Origin: Algoriphagus sp. A40 | GTDB lineage: Bacteria > Bacteroidota > Bacteroidia > Cytophagales > Cyclobacteriaceae | DNA length: 64,000 bases | Assembly (NCBI RefSeq): GCF_002002735.1 | Contig: NZ_MUNY01000045.1 | Coordinates: forward strand, 124,001 to 188,000 | Direction: 5' to 3' | In this document: positions 6,690-15,401 of the stretch, in pieces | How the letters are laid out: each line of letters starts with the position of its first letter | Numbering within the stretch: position 1 is the first letter of the stretch | Translations under genes and position numbers: made by a program | Notes under the pieces: model-generated | What the model saw: the letters and a program-made list of their open reading frames with translations, nothing else | Databases searched by the model: none | What the model was told of the DNA's origin: nothing

Positions 6690-8006
6690 TCACCTGAATT
6701 CCAGATCTAGCTCGTAAGCCGGGACTCCGAGATACAAGCGGGCTGGTTCGGATATCTGGTAACGCTGACCACCTATTTCTCTGAAAGGCAATTCCTCCAT
6801 TTCTCCCCTGGCAGCCAAGCGTTTCACATCCATCCAGCGGGTACCTCTAAATACCTGCTCTTTCTGTCTCTCTTCCAATACCAAATCCAGCGGATTTCTT
6901 GAAAGATTCAACTCCCAATCCTCCGGTGTCCGGTACCTATTCCGGGCAAGAATTCCCAACAAATCCAATCCATCTTGGGTCCTTCCCATCCTGACCAAAG
7001 CTTCAGCTCCTGTCAAATACAGCTCCGGAAGCGCAATTCCGGTAAACAGATTGTAGTCACCGTTATAGGAACCTTTGAAAAGACTCCCCTTCGCACCTTT
7101 TGTAAAAAACAATCCGGTCCTCAGATCACCCTTCTGATACTTTTCCGTCAAATCCGGATTGACAAATGTTGCCGCGCTCGCCGTCACCGAAAAGCTGCTC
7201 GTGATCCCATAGTACAGCACCTCTGAGTTGAACAGTTTGAATGGGTAAGGCGCCAAAGCGTCCATCTTATGGTAGTCCATCAGCTTATCCGCCTCAAGTT
7301 CCAATACATATTTTGATGCCTCAAGAGCCTCTTCCCACCTTTCTGTGTAAAGGAAAAGTCTGGCCAAAACCGCCTGGACTACCCTCCTGTTGGGTCTGTT
7401 TTTGAACTGGGAACCGGCAGGCATCAGCTCAAAGGAGTCCAGCAGATCCCGCTCCACCTGCGCCAAAACCTCCGATACATTCCACCATTGCGCCGGTTGG
7501 CTCACTTCCGCAATGAGCTTAACGGGAATCTTGACCTCCCCTTCACCAAGCATCGGAGAAGGCAAGAAAAGTTGTGCCAACTGAAAGTAAGCCATAGCAC
7601 GGACAAACAATGCCTCTCCCTTCAGCTGCTGTGATTCCTCCGAACTTCCCAGATCTTCCAGCACGTCCAGGGACACATTTGCCGTAAAGATTTTTCGGTT
7701 GAGTTTGGAATAGTCCGTAGACCGCTCCACAGGCTCAAAAACCTGCTCCTGCCAGAGGTAGGCATTCTGTTCCCACGGGGCCAACCGCTGCCAGTTTGCA
7801 TCGTCTGTCACCCAGTCATCTGACTGGATAAATTCAATCAGTGGGTTGTCGTTTAAGGTGGTGTAATAGTCCAGCAAGGCCCGGACATCTTCCACCGACT
7901 TGGGCACCAAGATGGATTTTTCATACTTTTCGTCCAGGTAACCCTCGCAGGAACCCAATCCTGCCAGAGCAACTAACAACAGGCATAAGTATTTGATATT
8001 CTTCAT
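6690..8006 (-). CDS. SusD/RagB-family outer-membrane lipoprotein
   Basis: This 438-residue protein starts MKNIKYLCLLLVALAGLGSC, a lipoprotein signal with lipobox LGSC. It continues with SusD-like features: YLDEKYEKS near the start, FVRAMAYFQLAQLFL helices and a C-terminal VLEERQKEQVFRGTRWMDVKRL. SusD proteins cap SusC transporters and bind substrate at the cell surface. I moved the start to 8006 because a 13-codon extension would hide the signal peptide. It follows susC by 117 bp on the same strand. The substrate is unknown, and no glycan hydrolases are nearby, which argues against a standard polysaccharide locus. Confidence 0.9.
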   Translation of the reverse strand: MKNIKYLCLLLVALAGLGSCEGYLDEKYEKSILVPKSVEDVRALLDYYTTLNDNPLIEFIQSDDWVTDDANWQRLAPWEQNAYLWQEQVFEPVERSTDYSKLNRKIFTANVSLDVLEDLGSSEESQQLKGEALFVRAMAYFQLAQLFLPSPMLGEGEVKIPVKLIAEVSQPAQWWNVSEVLAQVERDLLDSFELMPAGSQFKNRPNRRVVQAVLARLFLYTERWEEALEASKYVLELEADKLMDYHKMDALAPYPFKLFNSEVLYYGITSSFSVTASAATFVNPDLTEKYQKGDLRTGLFFTKGAKGSLFKGSYNGDYNLFTGIALPELYLTGAEALVRMGRTQDGLDLLGILARNRYRTPEDWELNLSRNPLDLVLEERQKEQVFRGTRWMDVKRLAARGEMEELPFREIGGQRYQISEPARLYLGVPAYELDLEFR

Positions 8007-8123
8007 TTTTTTGCTTTTTAGGGTTAGGAAAAGGGTGGTCAGCAAGGCTGACCGGGAGGCATCTTGGGTTTATATCAACTAACCTTATGAGAAACTGTCA
8101 TCTCCTGTTACCCTGTTTTACTA

Positions 8124-11100
8124 TTAAAAATCGATCTGCAGACCGAATGAAACTGACCTCAGTGGCTTGGATGTCTGGTAATCCGGATCCAGCCCGTCGT
8201 CGGAGGCTTTCCACAGGATACCCAGATTGTGAGCATAGCCATAAAGCTGCGCCGAACGGAAGGGCAACCAAGGCTGGCGGTCTTTGGCAAAGCCATAAGA
8301 CAGCCTGATATCATTCAGCCGGATATGATCTCCCTTTTCAATCAATGCCCCGGAATTGGAGTAGAAGGCATTCCTCCGGGTATCTGCCGTTGCGGGCAAG
8401 GAAGGAATCTGGGTAAACTCCTCATCACCGGGCTCCTGCCATCGCCGGTCAAAGTCACCATGCCCGATCTCTCCTCTCAACAGGGTGAAATAGTCAATGG
8501 ACCTCCTTTTGTAGTAGTAGCCAAACCGATAGGAAATATTGACAGACAAGGCAAAGCCCCTGTAGGAAAAATCATTCCGTAACGCTCCGAAAACCGTGGG
8601 CCGGGCAGGTCCGTGATATTGAAGATTTTCGATGGTTGCCGCCCTGCTCATCCCCAGATAATCTTCGCTTGCTTCCCCGTCCAGATAGCCCATGGGGTTT
8701 CCCTTGTCAGGAGAAAGTCCGGCCCAATGATAGCTGTAGATTCCATAGAGCGGTCTGCCCACGATAGGCTGGGGAGCCGCAGAAAAGGCCGTTCCCAGCA
8801 GGTTATTGACCGTCGGTATTTTCTCAAAGTCCAATACCTTTTCCCGGACCTGGCTTAACAGCAGGTTGGTACTCCACCCGAAAGACTTCCGAAACCAGCG
8901 AACGTTCATGCTGAGATCTATCCCTCTGGTCTGGGTTTCCGCAAAATTCCCCGTAAAACTGGTTTGTCCGGAGGAGGCCGGAACCGAATATTCTCCCAAC
9001 AGATCACTGGCGTGTTTGGCATAATATTCCAAGCTCCCCGCAAACAAACCGTTCTGAGTCTCCCAGTCCAATGCCAGGTTGGACATCCGGATCTTTTCCC
9101 ATCTTAAATCGGGATTGGGAGGATTAACCAATACAGCAGCCCGCATCTGTGGCAGCACATCGTAAAACAGGAAGTTGACATACCGGGCGGTAACGTCGGA
9201 AGAAAGGCGTTTGTCGACATTTCCGCTGTAGCCGTAAGTCGCTCTCAATTTCAGGAAAGGCATGTTGGAACCGCTCAGAAACTTCTCCTCAGAAAGAATC
9301 CAGGCTCCACCGACTGACCACAGGGGAACCCCTCTCCGGTTGGCTTCCACCCCGAAGATGTTGGACTGGTCTTTCCGGGCACTCAACGTCAGGAAGTACC
9401 GGTGCCTGTAATCATAACCCACATTGCCATAGTAGGATACGAAACGATCCGTCGTCCCCGAGTGGGACTGCGCCGAGAGGATGCTGACCTGTGAGCCCGG
9501 ATTGAAGTACATGGGATAGCGACTGATCCAATCCACCGGCACACTGCTGCCCATGTCATCCTGATAGCCATAGAAGCGGTCCGAGAAACCCAGTCCCTGA
9601 TGGTCTTTGATTTCCGCACCCGCAAGCACGTTCAGAAAATGGGCACTGCCAAAGACTTTTGCGTAAGTCAACTGGGGCCTGAACGTATGGGAATAGGACT
9701 TATTCTCCCTGATATCCAGCACATCCCCCATGGGAACGGGATAACTGAGGGCCCCATCCGTACCCACCTGAGTATATTTGTTGATCAGGTCACGGGTATA
9801 AAACAGCTCCTGACTGTTCCGGATTCTTCCCGAGGAAAGATTGGACCAATACTGATAGTAGATCCCCAAACCCAGATCGGGTGTGATGTTCCACTTGAGG
9901 GAAGGAGAAATCCTGATATCGTAGGCTTCCGTCCTGTGGTCGAGCTTGCCGATTTCATTCAGGGGAATGTACCTCCAATCCAACAGCCCCCGGCCTTCAA
10001 CCGATTCGATGTAGCGGGTACTGTAGAGCTGAGTGACCAGACCGGGATTTCCGGCTTCGTCTGCCAGGGATTCATAGGCATAGCCATTGGGCAATGCAGT
10101 TCTGGTGTTGCTTTGCTGCCGGGCAAGATTCAGGTCTATACCCGCTTCTAGCCTTTCCCCCAGAAATTTCCATTGATTTCCTCCTGCCATCGTCCACCGG
10201 CTGGAACTGTTGTCTATCAGGTCTGCTTTGGATTGGTCATACCCCAGAGACAGGTGATAGCTATGCTGCTTTCCCCTTCCTCTCAGTGCCAAAGCATATT
10301 GCTGGTTTAGGGATGGCTGGAGGTAATTGGACTCGATGTCCCTTCGGATATCAGCTTGGCGATAGCCAGCTATCCGCGCATCGGCCTCGGCAGGGCTGAT
10401 CTTCCCGTCCCGACGTGCGATCAGGGTTTCGACCACCGGAGACAACTTGGGCTTGTTTGCATTGGTTTCCAAGGCCCGATAGAAGTTGGAACCAAAGAGC
10501 TGCTCCTCAATCCCGATAAAATCCGGTATGGACATCTGCGGTATATGAAACAAGTCCCTGGGTTCGGTGACCGTCAGGTTGGAATTCAGGCTGACCTGCA
10601 GGGCTTGACTTTCTCTTCCCCTATGGGTAGTGATTACGATCACCCCGTTTCCCGCCCGGGCTCCCCAGATCGAGGATGCGGCCGCGTCCTTGAGCACGGT
10701 AATGCTGGCCACGTCATTGGGATTGATGTTTTCCATTGGGCCATCGTAAGGGAAATTGTCCACGATAATCAGCGGCTGGGAATTGGAGAAGATGGTACTT
10801 CTTCCACGGATGGTAATCGGATCATTGGCAGCCTGTGGACCCTGATTGAAGATCAGCCCAGAAGTCACATCCTCCAAGCGATCCAGCACGTTTGCCCCTA
10901 CCCTTCGCTGGACCAGTTCCTGATCCAAGTGGGCAAAGGAGCCCGTCGCCCTTTCCTTTGGGATCTGCTGATACCCGGTGGAGACCACATCGACCGCCGA
11001 CAGGTCCAGTGACTGGGCAAGCAGTCGGATCTCCAACAGTCCGGCAGCCGGAAACTCGACTGAGAGTTCCTGCGGTTCCATTCCGATATAGGAAACCGTC

Positions 11101-11309
11101 AAGCTGTATTTTCCAGCAGGAGCCTCCAGGGTGAAACTACCAGATTCATCGCAGAGGGCGGTATAGTCCGTATCCATCAGACGGACAAAAGCCCCCGGGA
11201 GCGCAAGGCCGGACTCATCCGTTACCCGCCCTTTGAGTACAGCTACTTGGGAATATAGGGAGTGGCCGAGGCATACAGTCAGCAACAAACAAATAAGATA
11301 TCTCTTCAT
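8124..11309 (-). CDS. SusC/RagA-family TonB-linked outer-membrane transporter
   Basis: The 1061-residue protein has a signal peptide, a carboxypeptidase-regulatory-like domain (VLKGRVTDESGLALPGAFV, about 25-105), a plug domain with VLDRLEDVTSGLIF and TILKDAAASSIWGARAGNG-type motif (read as TVLKDAAASSIWGARAGNGV), and a long beta-barrel ending in F. The set is typical of SusC. No anti-sigma/ECF pair is adjacent. The gene starts 1 bp after the thioredoxin gene ends, so they are surely co-transcribed. It would move a substrate too large for porins, coupled to SusD. The thioredoxin and DUF6520/MauE neighbours suggest a peptide or redox-related cargo. Confidence 0.92.
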   Translation of the reverse strand: MKRYLICLLLTVCLGHSLYSQVAVLKGRVTDESGLALPGAFVRLMDTDYTALCDESGSFTLEAPAGKYSLTVSYIGMEPQELSVEFPAAGLLEIRLLAQSLDLSAVDVVSTGYQQIPKERATGSFAHLDQELVQRRVGANVLDRLEDVTSGLIFNQGPQAANDPITIRGRSTIFSNSQPLIIVDNFPYDGPMENINPNDVASITVLKDAAASSIWGARAGNGVIVITTHRGRESQALQVSLNSNLTVTEPRDLFHIPQMSIPDFIGIEEQLFGSNFYRALETNANKPKLSPVVETLIARRDGKISPAEADARIAGYRQADIRRDIESNYLQPSLNQQYALALRGRGKQHSYHLSLGYDQSKADLIDNSSSRWTMAGGNQWKFLGERLEAGIDLNLARQQSNTRTALPNGYAYESLADEAGNPGLVTQLYSTRYIESVEGRGLLDWRYIPLNEIGKLDHRTEAYDIRISPSLKWNITPDLGLGIYYQYWSNLSSGRIRNSQELFYTRDLINKYTQVGTDGALSYPVPMGDVLDIRENKSYSHTFRPQLTYAKVFGSAHFLNVLAGAEIKDHQGLGFSDRFYGYQDDMGSSVPVDWISRYPMYFNPGSQVSILSAQSHSGTTDRFVSYYGNVGYDYRHRYFLTLSARKDQSNIFGVEANRRGVPLWSVGGAWILSEEKFLSGSNMPFLKLRATYGYSGNVDKRLSSDVTARYVNFLFYDVLPQMRAAVLVNPPNPDLRWEKIRMSNLALDWETQNGLFAGSLEYYAKHASDLLGEYSVPASSGQTSFTGNFAETQTRGIDLSMNVRWFRKSFGWSTNLLLSQVREKVLDFEKIPTVNNLLGTAFSAAPQPIVGRPLYGIYSYHWAGLSPDKGNPMGYLDGEASEDYLGMSRAATIENLQYHGPARPTVFGALRNDFSYRGFALSVNISYRFGYYYKRRSIDYFTLLRGEIGHGDFDRRWQEPGDEEFTQIPSLPATADTRRNAFYSNSGALIEKGDHIRLNDIRLSYGFAKDRQPWLPFRSAQLYGYAHNLGILWKASDDGLDPDYQTSKPLRSVSFGLQIDF

Positions 11310-11310
11310 A

Positions 11311-12972
11311 TTAATATGGGTTAGGTAGGTTCAACAGGGCAGCGTCGGGAGCGGCATCCTGCTCCAGGCGCCGGATCAGCTCTTCTGGCTCCATCCGAAG
11401 GATAGTTTGCAGTCTGACTGTCCCGTCCTTGGAGATGATCATTTTCTGGGGATAGGAATAAATGGAGTAGGACTCGAGGATTCCTGTTCCCCGGGGCCCC
11501 CAGGCATTGAGTGCGCTTTCCGAAGTGTACTTTCCCGTAGCCAGGCTTTGCTTCCAACTCTCGGGGCTGGCATCGGCATTGACGGTCAGCACCAGTATGT
11601 CCTCACTTCCCCGGTACCGCTCGCTGAGCTGGGCCATTACCCGCTGGTGCTCTTCCAGGCAAAACCTGCATCCCGAAATCCAGAAATGGATCAATACCGT
11701 CTTCCCTTCCAGCATCGGGGGACTGAGCTGGCTTCCGTCGGGCAGGTAGATTCCATCGGATGAAAACTGCCCTCCAGCGTTGGACAAAAGCCCATCAAAC
11801 CTCTGGCGGATCCAATCGGACTCCACTAGGGGAAGATTCTGGGAGATGACTGATGGCAGTCTGTCTTCCATCCGGTTAAAGTTGTCCAGAATGTAAAAGG
11901 CAATGACCTCTTCTCTCAGGGGATTGGGAAGCGGAGCATACACCTGCTCGATGGGTACCTGCGTGGCATGCGACTCCATCAGCGCATACTGATAGTACGC
12001 TTGGACTAAAAGCGGATGGGAAAATTCCTGTCCCTTAAGCCCAAAGGTCTCTACCCACTCCCTGAGTCCTGCCAACTTAGAAGGATCTTGCCGGATTGCG
12101 GGCCAGGCGAGCTCAGCCTTTTTGATCCCGGTAGCCAATACCTGTCCTTTGATCGCCGCTTCTACCAAATCCAATCGACCGGAAGCAAGCAACCCGCTGT
12201 ACCGATCCAAGATTGCCATAGCCGGATGATCCTGCCAGGAGGAAGAGATATACGATTCCACCTCTCCCCATGCGGACTCTGCGTCGGTGATCAGGCGCAT
12301 CTGCACAAAGAGATCTTCCGGTCGGATACGGGACTGATTCCAGAGGCGCTCAGAAACCGAATCCGAGCGGTAAAACTCCGCGTCCGGGGAAAAAAGGATT
12401 GGATCTGTATTGAACTCCTCCTCTTTGAATACCCGGTCAACCTCGTGCTGTAGCCTATAAAAGTCTCCATCCGGCCCTCCAAAGAGCAGGAAGCCCGAGG
12501 AAAGGTCTCCGCGGATTCTTACCCGATCCTGAGGAAAGTAAATCCATTGGCGGATCAGACGGTTTCTGCCATAGCTGACATTGAAATACCCGAAGCTTTC
12601 TGCTGAGGGAAAGGGGATTTCCGCTACCCGGAAGTTTCTGTTTCCTTCAAACATATTCCCTTCGAGAGTGGCTCTCCTTAGCGGTTGCCCCGGGGTTACA
12701 TTCATCCGCTCACTGACCAGATGCTCCCAAAAGCGGAGACTCAGGGAGTCTACCCCTTCGGCATGGGTCACTTCGATATACAGCGTTCCCGGTGGGAAAG
12801 TATCGGGACGGGCAATCCCGCCCCGATGGGTGTCTCCTGAATGTAGGGAGACGGTGGGGCCGCCGAACCTATGAAGAAGATCGGCCCTGGGTGACTGAAC
12901 AACTTGACTCAGTGCTGCGCTTCCGGCAAGGCATAGCAGTGCCAGGAAGCATGTGAATAGATTTTTTTTCAT
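11311..12972 (-). CDS. TlpA-like thioredoxin-fold protein with long N-terminal domain
   Basis: A 553-residue secreted protein (signal MKKNLFTCFLALLCLAGSAA). About 400 residues of unrecognised, partly helical sequence precede a C-terminal TlpA/AhpC-type thioredoxin domain: GKTVLIHFWISGCRFCLEEH with active-site CRFC near residues 435-438, and a later cis-Pro-like YSYPQKMIISKDG. I chose the start at 12972 for the signal peptide. It is the first gene of a SusC-SusD operon. The CxxC predicts disulfide reduction or exchange in the periplasm or at the surface. Confidence 0.85.
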   Translation of the reverse strand: MKKNLFTCFLALLCLAGSAALSQVVQSPRADLLHRFGGPTVSLHSGDTHRGGIARPDTFPPGTLYIEVTHAEGVDSLSLRFWEHLVSERMNVTPGQPLRRATLEGNMFEGNRNFRVAEIPFPSAESFGYFNVSYGRNRLIRQWIYFPQDRVRIRGDLSSGFLLFGGPDGDFYRLQHEVDRVFKEEEFNTDPILFSPDAEFYRSDSVSERLWNQSRIRPEDLFVQMRLITDAESAWGEVESYISSSWQDHPAMAILDRYSGLLASGRLDLVEAAIKGQVLATGIKKAELAWPAIRQDPSKLAGLREWVETFGLKGQEFSHPLLVQAYYQYALMESHATQVPIEQVYAPLPNPLREEVIAFYILDNFNRMEDRLPSVISQNLPLVESDWIRQRFDGLLSNAGGQFSSDGIYLPDGSQLSPPMLEGKTVLIHFWISGCRFCLEEHQRVMAQLSERYRGSEDILVLTVNADASPESWKQSLATGKYTSESALNAWGPRGTGILESYSIYSYPQKMIISKDGTVRLQTILRMEPEELIRRLEQDAAPDAALLNLPNPY

Positions 12973-13035
12973 GCTTTCAAAAGGAGTTAGAATGAAAGCC
13001 GGAGTTCTGGAAAGGCTACAAGATCCCCTACCCAA

Positions 13036-13303
13036 CCACCTAAGTTTCCGGTCAGGGAAAAGAGAAGTATAGACTCATAAAACAGGTCGCGGGGATTCAA
13101 ATCTCCCTGAAACCTTTTTTAAGAGGCAATACAAAGCCATTCCGCTTGCCAAAAGGCAAACAGAGCTCAAGCAATAAGAAATTAAAGTGGGCTGACAGCG
13201 CTACCTCCCTGGTATCGGGATGCTGTCCTGAGGCAAATAAATCCCTGAAAGCAGAATATGGGCTAGCACCGAATATTCAGGGATGCTGATCAAACTTAGG
13301 TGG
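13036..13303. repeat. Noncoding segment bounded by a 12-bp inverted repeat
   Basis: CCACCTAAGTTT (13036-13047) and AAACTTAGGTGG (13292-13303) are perfect inverted repeats bracketing about 245 bp with no convincing gene. Inside is a second inverted repeat, ATCCCTGAA (13241-13249) with TTCAGGGAT (13276-13284), and a direct repeat GGGATGCTG (13217 and 13280). It is the upstream region of the TlpA-SusC-SusD operon. It may hold operators, or be a small non-autonomous element; no target duplication was confirmed. Confidence 0.35.
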
Positions 13304-13482
13304 GCTGTTTGATGATGTTTTTCTGTAGCTGCTTGCAACTTAAGCAGACCGGCGCATGCAGGCTATCCCTTATCCTCTCGGAAATTCCCGGGATTCCATT
13401 CCAAAAAGTAAAAGTTGATACCTGCTCCATTGGTACTTGGGTTTATATCCTCAACGTCCGGATTAAGAACCAGCCAAAAAAG

Positions 13483-13567
13483 TTTGGCGTGGTAACTCAA
13501 CCCTCCGTCTTAGAGGTACTGCCATACCAAGGGACACAGAAGAGAAGAGCCCACGCCAAATGGCGTG
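13483..13567. repeat. Inverted repeat plus palindrome before the defence island
   Basis: TTTGGCGTGG (13483-13492) is repeated inverted as CCACGCCAAA (13551-13560), and the latter also forms a tight palindrome CACGCCAAATGGCGTG (13552-13567). The sequence lies at the boundary between the SusCD block and the defence genes. It could be a terminator-like structure, an operator or a recombination scar. Confidence 0.35.
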
Positions 13568-13711
13568 AGCATTTCACTTATCTTCTCGCGCCCTGTTGAA
13601 AATTGGCAGTTTCCTAAGGCGAGACGTATAAGTGCAAATGCATTCGATTTTCGAGAGCTTCGCAATTACCTATCTAAAGGCTTGGTAATAATAAGTAAAA
13701 AAGTAAAATAG

Positions 13712-13723
13712 CGCAAATTTGCG
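13712..13723. promoter_or_regulatory. Putative operator of the Xre pair
   Basis: The perfect palindrome CGCAAATTTGCG lies 36 bp upstream of the first Xre gene, within an AT-rich promoter-like stretch. TA on both flanks extends the symmetry. Xre-type regulators commonly repress their own promoter, so this is the best candidate site. Confidence 0.45.
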
Positions 13724-13758
13724 TTAATAATTTTTTAAGTAACTCTTGATTTTGCCAC

Positions 13759-13983
13759 ATGGCACAATACAGAGATCAAGAATTCATTGAAAAGGTGGGT
13801 AAAAAAATTGTTTCAATCCGAAATCGAAAGAGAATCACCCAGGAAGAACTAATGGATCGAACTGGTCTTACCTTAAGCCAAGTGGGAAGAATAGAAAGAG
13901 CTGAGGTCAACACGTCGATAAGTATGATTGCTCTAATTGCCAAAGGCTTACAAGTCAAACCGAAGGAATTATTTGATGTTTGA
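13759..13983 (+). CDS. Xre-family transcriptional regulator (first of a pair)
   Basis: A 74-residue single-domain helix-turn-helix protein: KIVSIRNRKRITQEELMDRT, then LTLSQVGRIERAEVN, closing with LIAKGLQVKPKELFDV. This size and layout resemble restriction controller (C) proteins and other Cro/CI-type regulators. Its stop overlaps the start of a second Xre gene by 8 bp (ATGTTTGA). It probably controls itself and perhaps the defence genes downstream. Confidence 0.85.
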   Translation: MAQYRDQEFIEKVGKKIVSIRNRKRITQEELMDRTGLTLSQVGRIERAEVNTSISMIALIAKGLQVKPKELFDV

Positions 13984-14218
13984 AATTAGAAAATCAAATT
14001 TTGAATTAGCTGTAATCCAAAAGGTTAAAGAAATCCGAGAAAACCGCAAACTTGGACAGAGGGATATTGCTGCTCTTTTAGGAGTAACGGAAGGTTTTAT
14101 CGGCCAAATTGAAAGTCCAAACAACGCGAGTAAATACAATCTCAATCACTTGAATATTTTGGCAAAAGAATTAGAATGCTCTCCAAAAGACTTTTTGCCT
14201 GATGAGCCTGTTCTTTAA
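13976..14218 (+). CDS. Xre-family transcriptional regulator (second of a pair)
   Basis: An 80-residue helix-turn-helix protein: VKEIRENRKLGQRDIAALLG, VTEGFIGQIESPNNASKYN, then ILAKELECSPKDFLPD. I start it at 13976, where the ATG overlaps the stop of the previous gene, rather than at an upstream Met inside that gene. It differs substantially from its neighbour, so the pair may bind different sites or form a heteromer. About 380 bp of AT-rich sequence separate it from the AbiE pair. Confidence 0.82.
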   Translation: MFEIRKSNFELAVIQKVKEIRENRKLGQRDIAALLGVTEGFIGQIESPNNASKYNLNHLNILAKELECSPKDFLPDEPVL

Positions 14219-14533
14219 GCTTGATTTATTGGTTCACATAATTTCTAGAATATTCTTTTGATATTTTTCAAACTTAAATTATTTGAGTCTCTCTTGTCAA
14301 AATATGACATGAATTGCCGTAATTCTCCCTTTTTCAAAAAATAAACCCTTGCTTTCAATTGGCATTTCAAATAAGTTTAAACTGCGTCAGTGACGGAAAA
14401 GAAACCCCTAATGCAGTACAAAACTTAAAATGGTTGATCAATACAAAATTCATAGACACATCTTGCCAAAAATTTACTTATAAGGCCAATCTTTTGATCA
14501 ATTCCAGGCCTTGACTTTTTGAAAATGAAGCTT

Positions 14534-14584
14534 ATATTCGAATATTACTTCGATAAAGGATAAACCCCAATTTTTAGGGTTTAT
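14534..14584. promoter_or_regulatory. Inverted repeats in the AbiE promoter
   Basis: Two repeats lie just upstream of the AbiEi start: the palindrome ATATTCGAATAT (14534-14545) and ATAAACCC (14560-14567) with GGGTTTAT (14577-14584). AbiEi antitoxins are known to autorepress by binding promoter inverted repeats, so these are likely operators. The rest of the 14219-14600 gap shows nothing else. Confidence 0.5.
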
Positions 14585-14600
14585 ACCAAACCAAAATATA

Positions 14601-15401
14601 ATGGCCAAAGGCACCTACATTTCCGAAAATCTAACGCAACAGCAAATAGATATGATGCTTTTGCTGGATGAGTTTGAGATGGACATTTTCACCTTACAGG
14701 AGCTAAAAGAATTGTCGGCTGACCAATTTGACAATATCAATGAACTGGTCGAAAACCTGGCGCACAAAAAAGTCCTTTCCCGCATTGAACGCGGAAAATA
14801 TTGCCACTCCAACTTTCGGGATGAAAAAGTAATCGGTACCCGTTTGGTGGAAGATGGAGCTGTAGCTTATTGGTCAGCTTTAAACCTGCATGGCCTTACC
14901 GAGCAGTTCCCCAATTCCGTATTCATTCAAACTACCAAAGTAAAACCACCAAAACGGGTTTTCGGGGTGACTTACCAGTTTGTGAAAATAACCCGCACTA
15001 AAAGAACAGGGATAATCAAAGAAGGATATGGAAACCATAGCTATGCAATCACCGATGTAGAGAAAACCCTAGTGGATTGCTTTGACCTTCCCCAACATTC
15101 TGGTGGCTATGCCGAGCTGATCCGTGCGTTCGAAAAAGCGAAACTCTCGGCAAAGAAAATGATGGAATACTGCAAAGCCGTAAACAACCTGGCAGCCACC
15201 AAGCGCATAGGTTATTTGGCAGAGTTGCTGGACAAAAAAGGAATGAAATCCTTTATCCGTTTTGCTAAAGACCAGCTCACGCAAACCTTTAATCCTCTGG
15301 ATCCATTAGGTGCGGATACCGGGAAATACAATGGAGAGTGGAAACTGAAATTGAATATTTCTGCGGAAGAAATTATGGATATCGTCAACAAACAGTATTA
15401 A
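14601..15401 (+). CDS. abiEi: AbiEi-type antitoxin/transcriptional regulator (type IV TA)
   Basis: A 266-residue protein with an N-terminal winged-helix region (QQQIDMMLLLDEFEMDIFTL to ENLAHKKVLSRIERGKYCHS) and the AbiEi core (GAVAYWSALNLHGLTEQFP, then YAITDVEKTLVDCFDLPQ). AbiEi proteins repress the operon and counteract the AbiEii toxin. Its stop overlaps the toxin start by one base (TAATG), showing translational coupling. This is a complete pair of the abortive-infection system AbiE. Confidence 0.88.
   Translation: MAKGTYISENLTQQQIDMMLLLDEFEMDIFTLQELKELSADQFDNINELVENLAHKKVLSRIERGKYCHSNFRDEKVIGTRLVEDGAVAYWSALNLHGLTEQFPNSVFIQTTKVKPPKRVFGVTYQFVKITRTKRTGIIKEGYGNHSYAITDVEKTLVDCFDLPQHSGGYAELIRAFEKAKLSAKKMMEYCKAVNNLAATKRIGYLAELLDKKGMKSFIRFAKDQLTQTFNPLDPLGADTGKYNGEWKLKLNISAEEIMDIVNKQY

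Noticed and set aside
10356..11012. 218-codon frame on the plus strand
   Set aside because: Antisense to the N-terminal half of the SusC gene; composition is a mirror of the plug region.
13083..13125. tRNA-like T-arm (GGGGATTCAAATCTCCC)
   Set aside because: The position 53-61 pair does not fit and no acceptor, D or anticodon arms could be assembled.
13300..13599. 99-codon plus-strand frame upstream of the Xre genes
   Set aside because: Irregular composition, no recognisable domain, and it runs through the inverted-repeat region; more likely chance.
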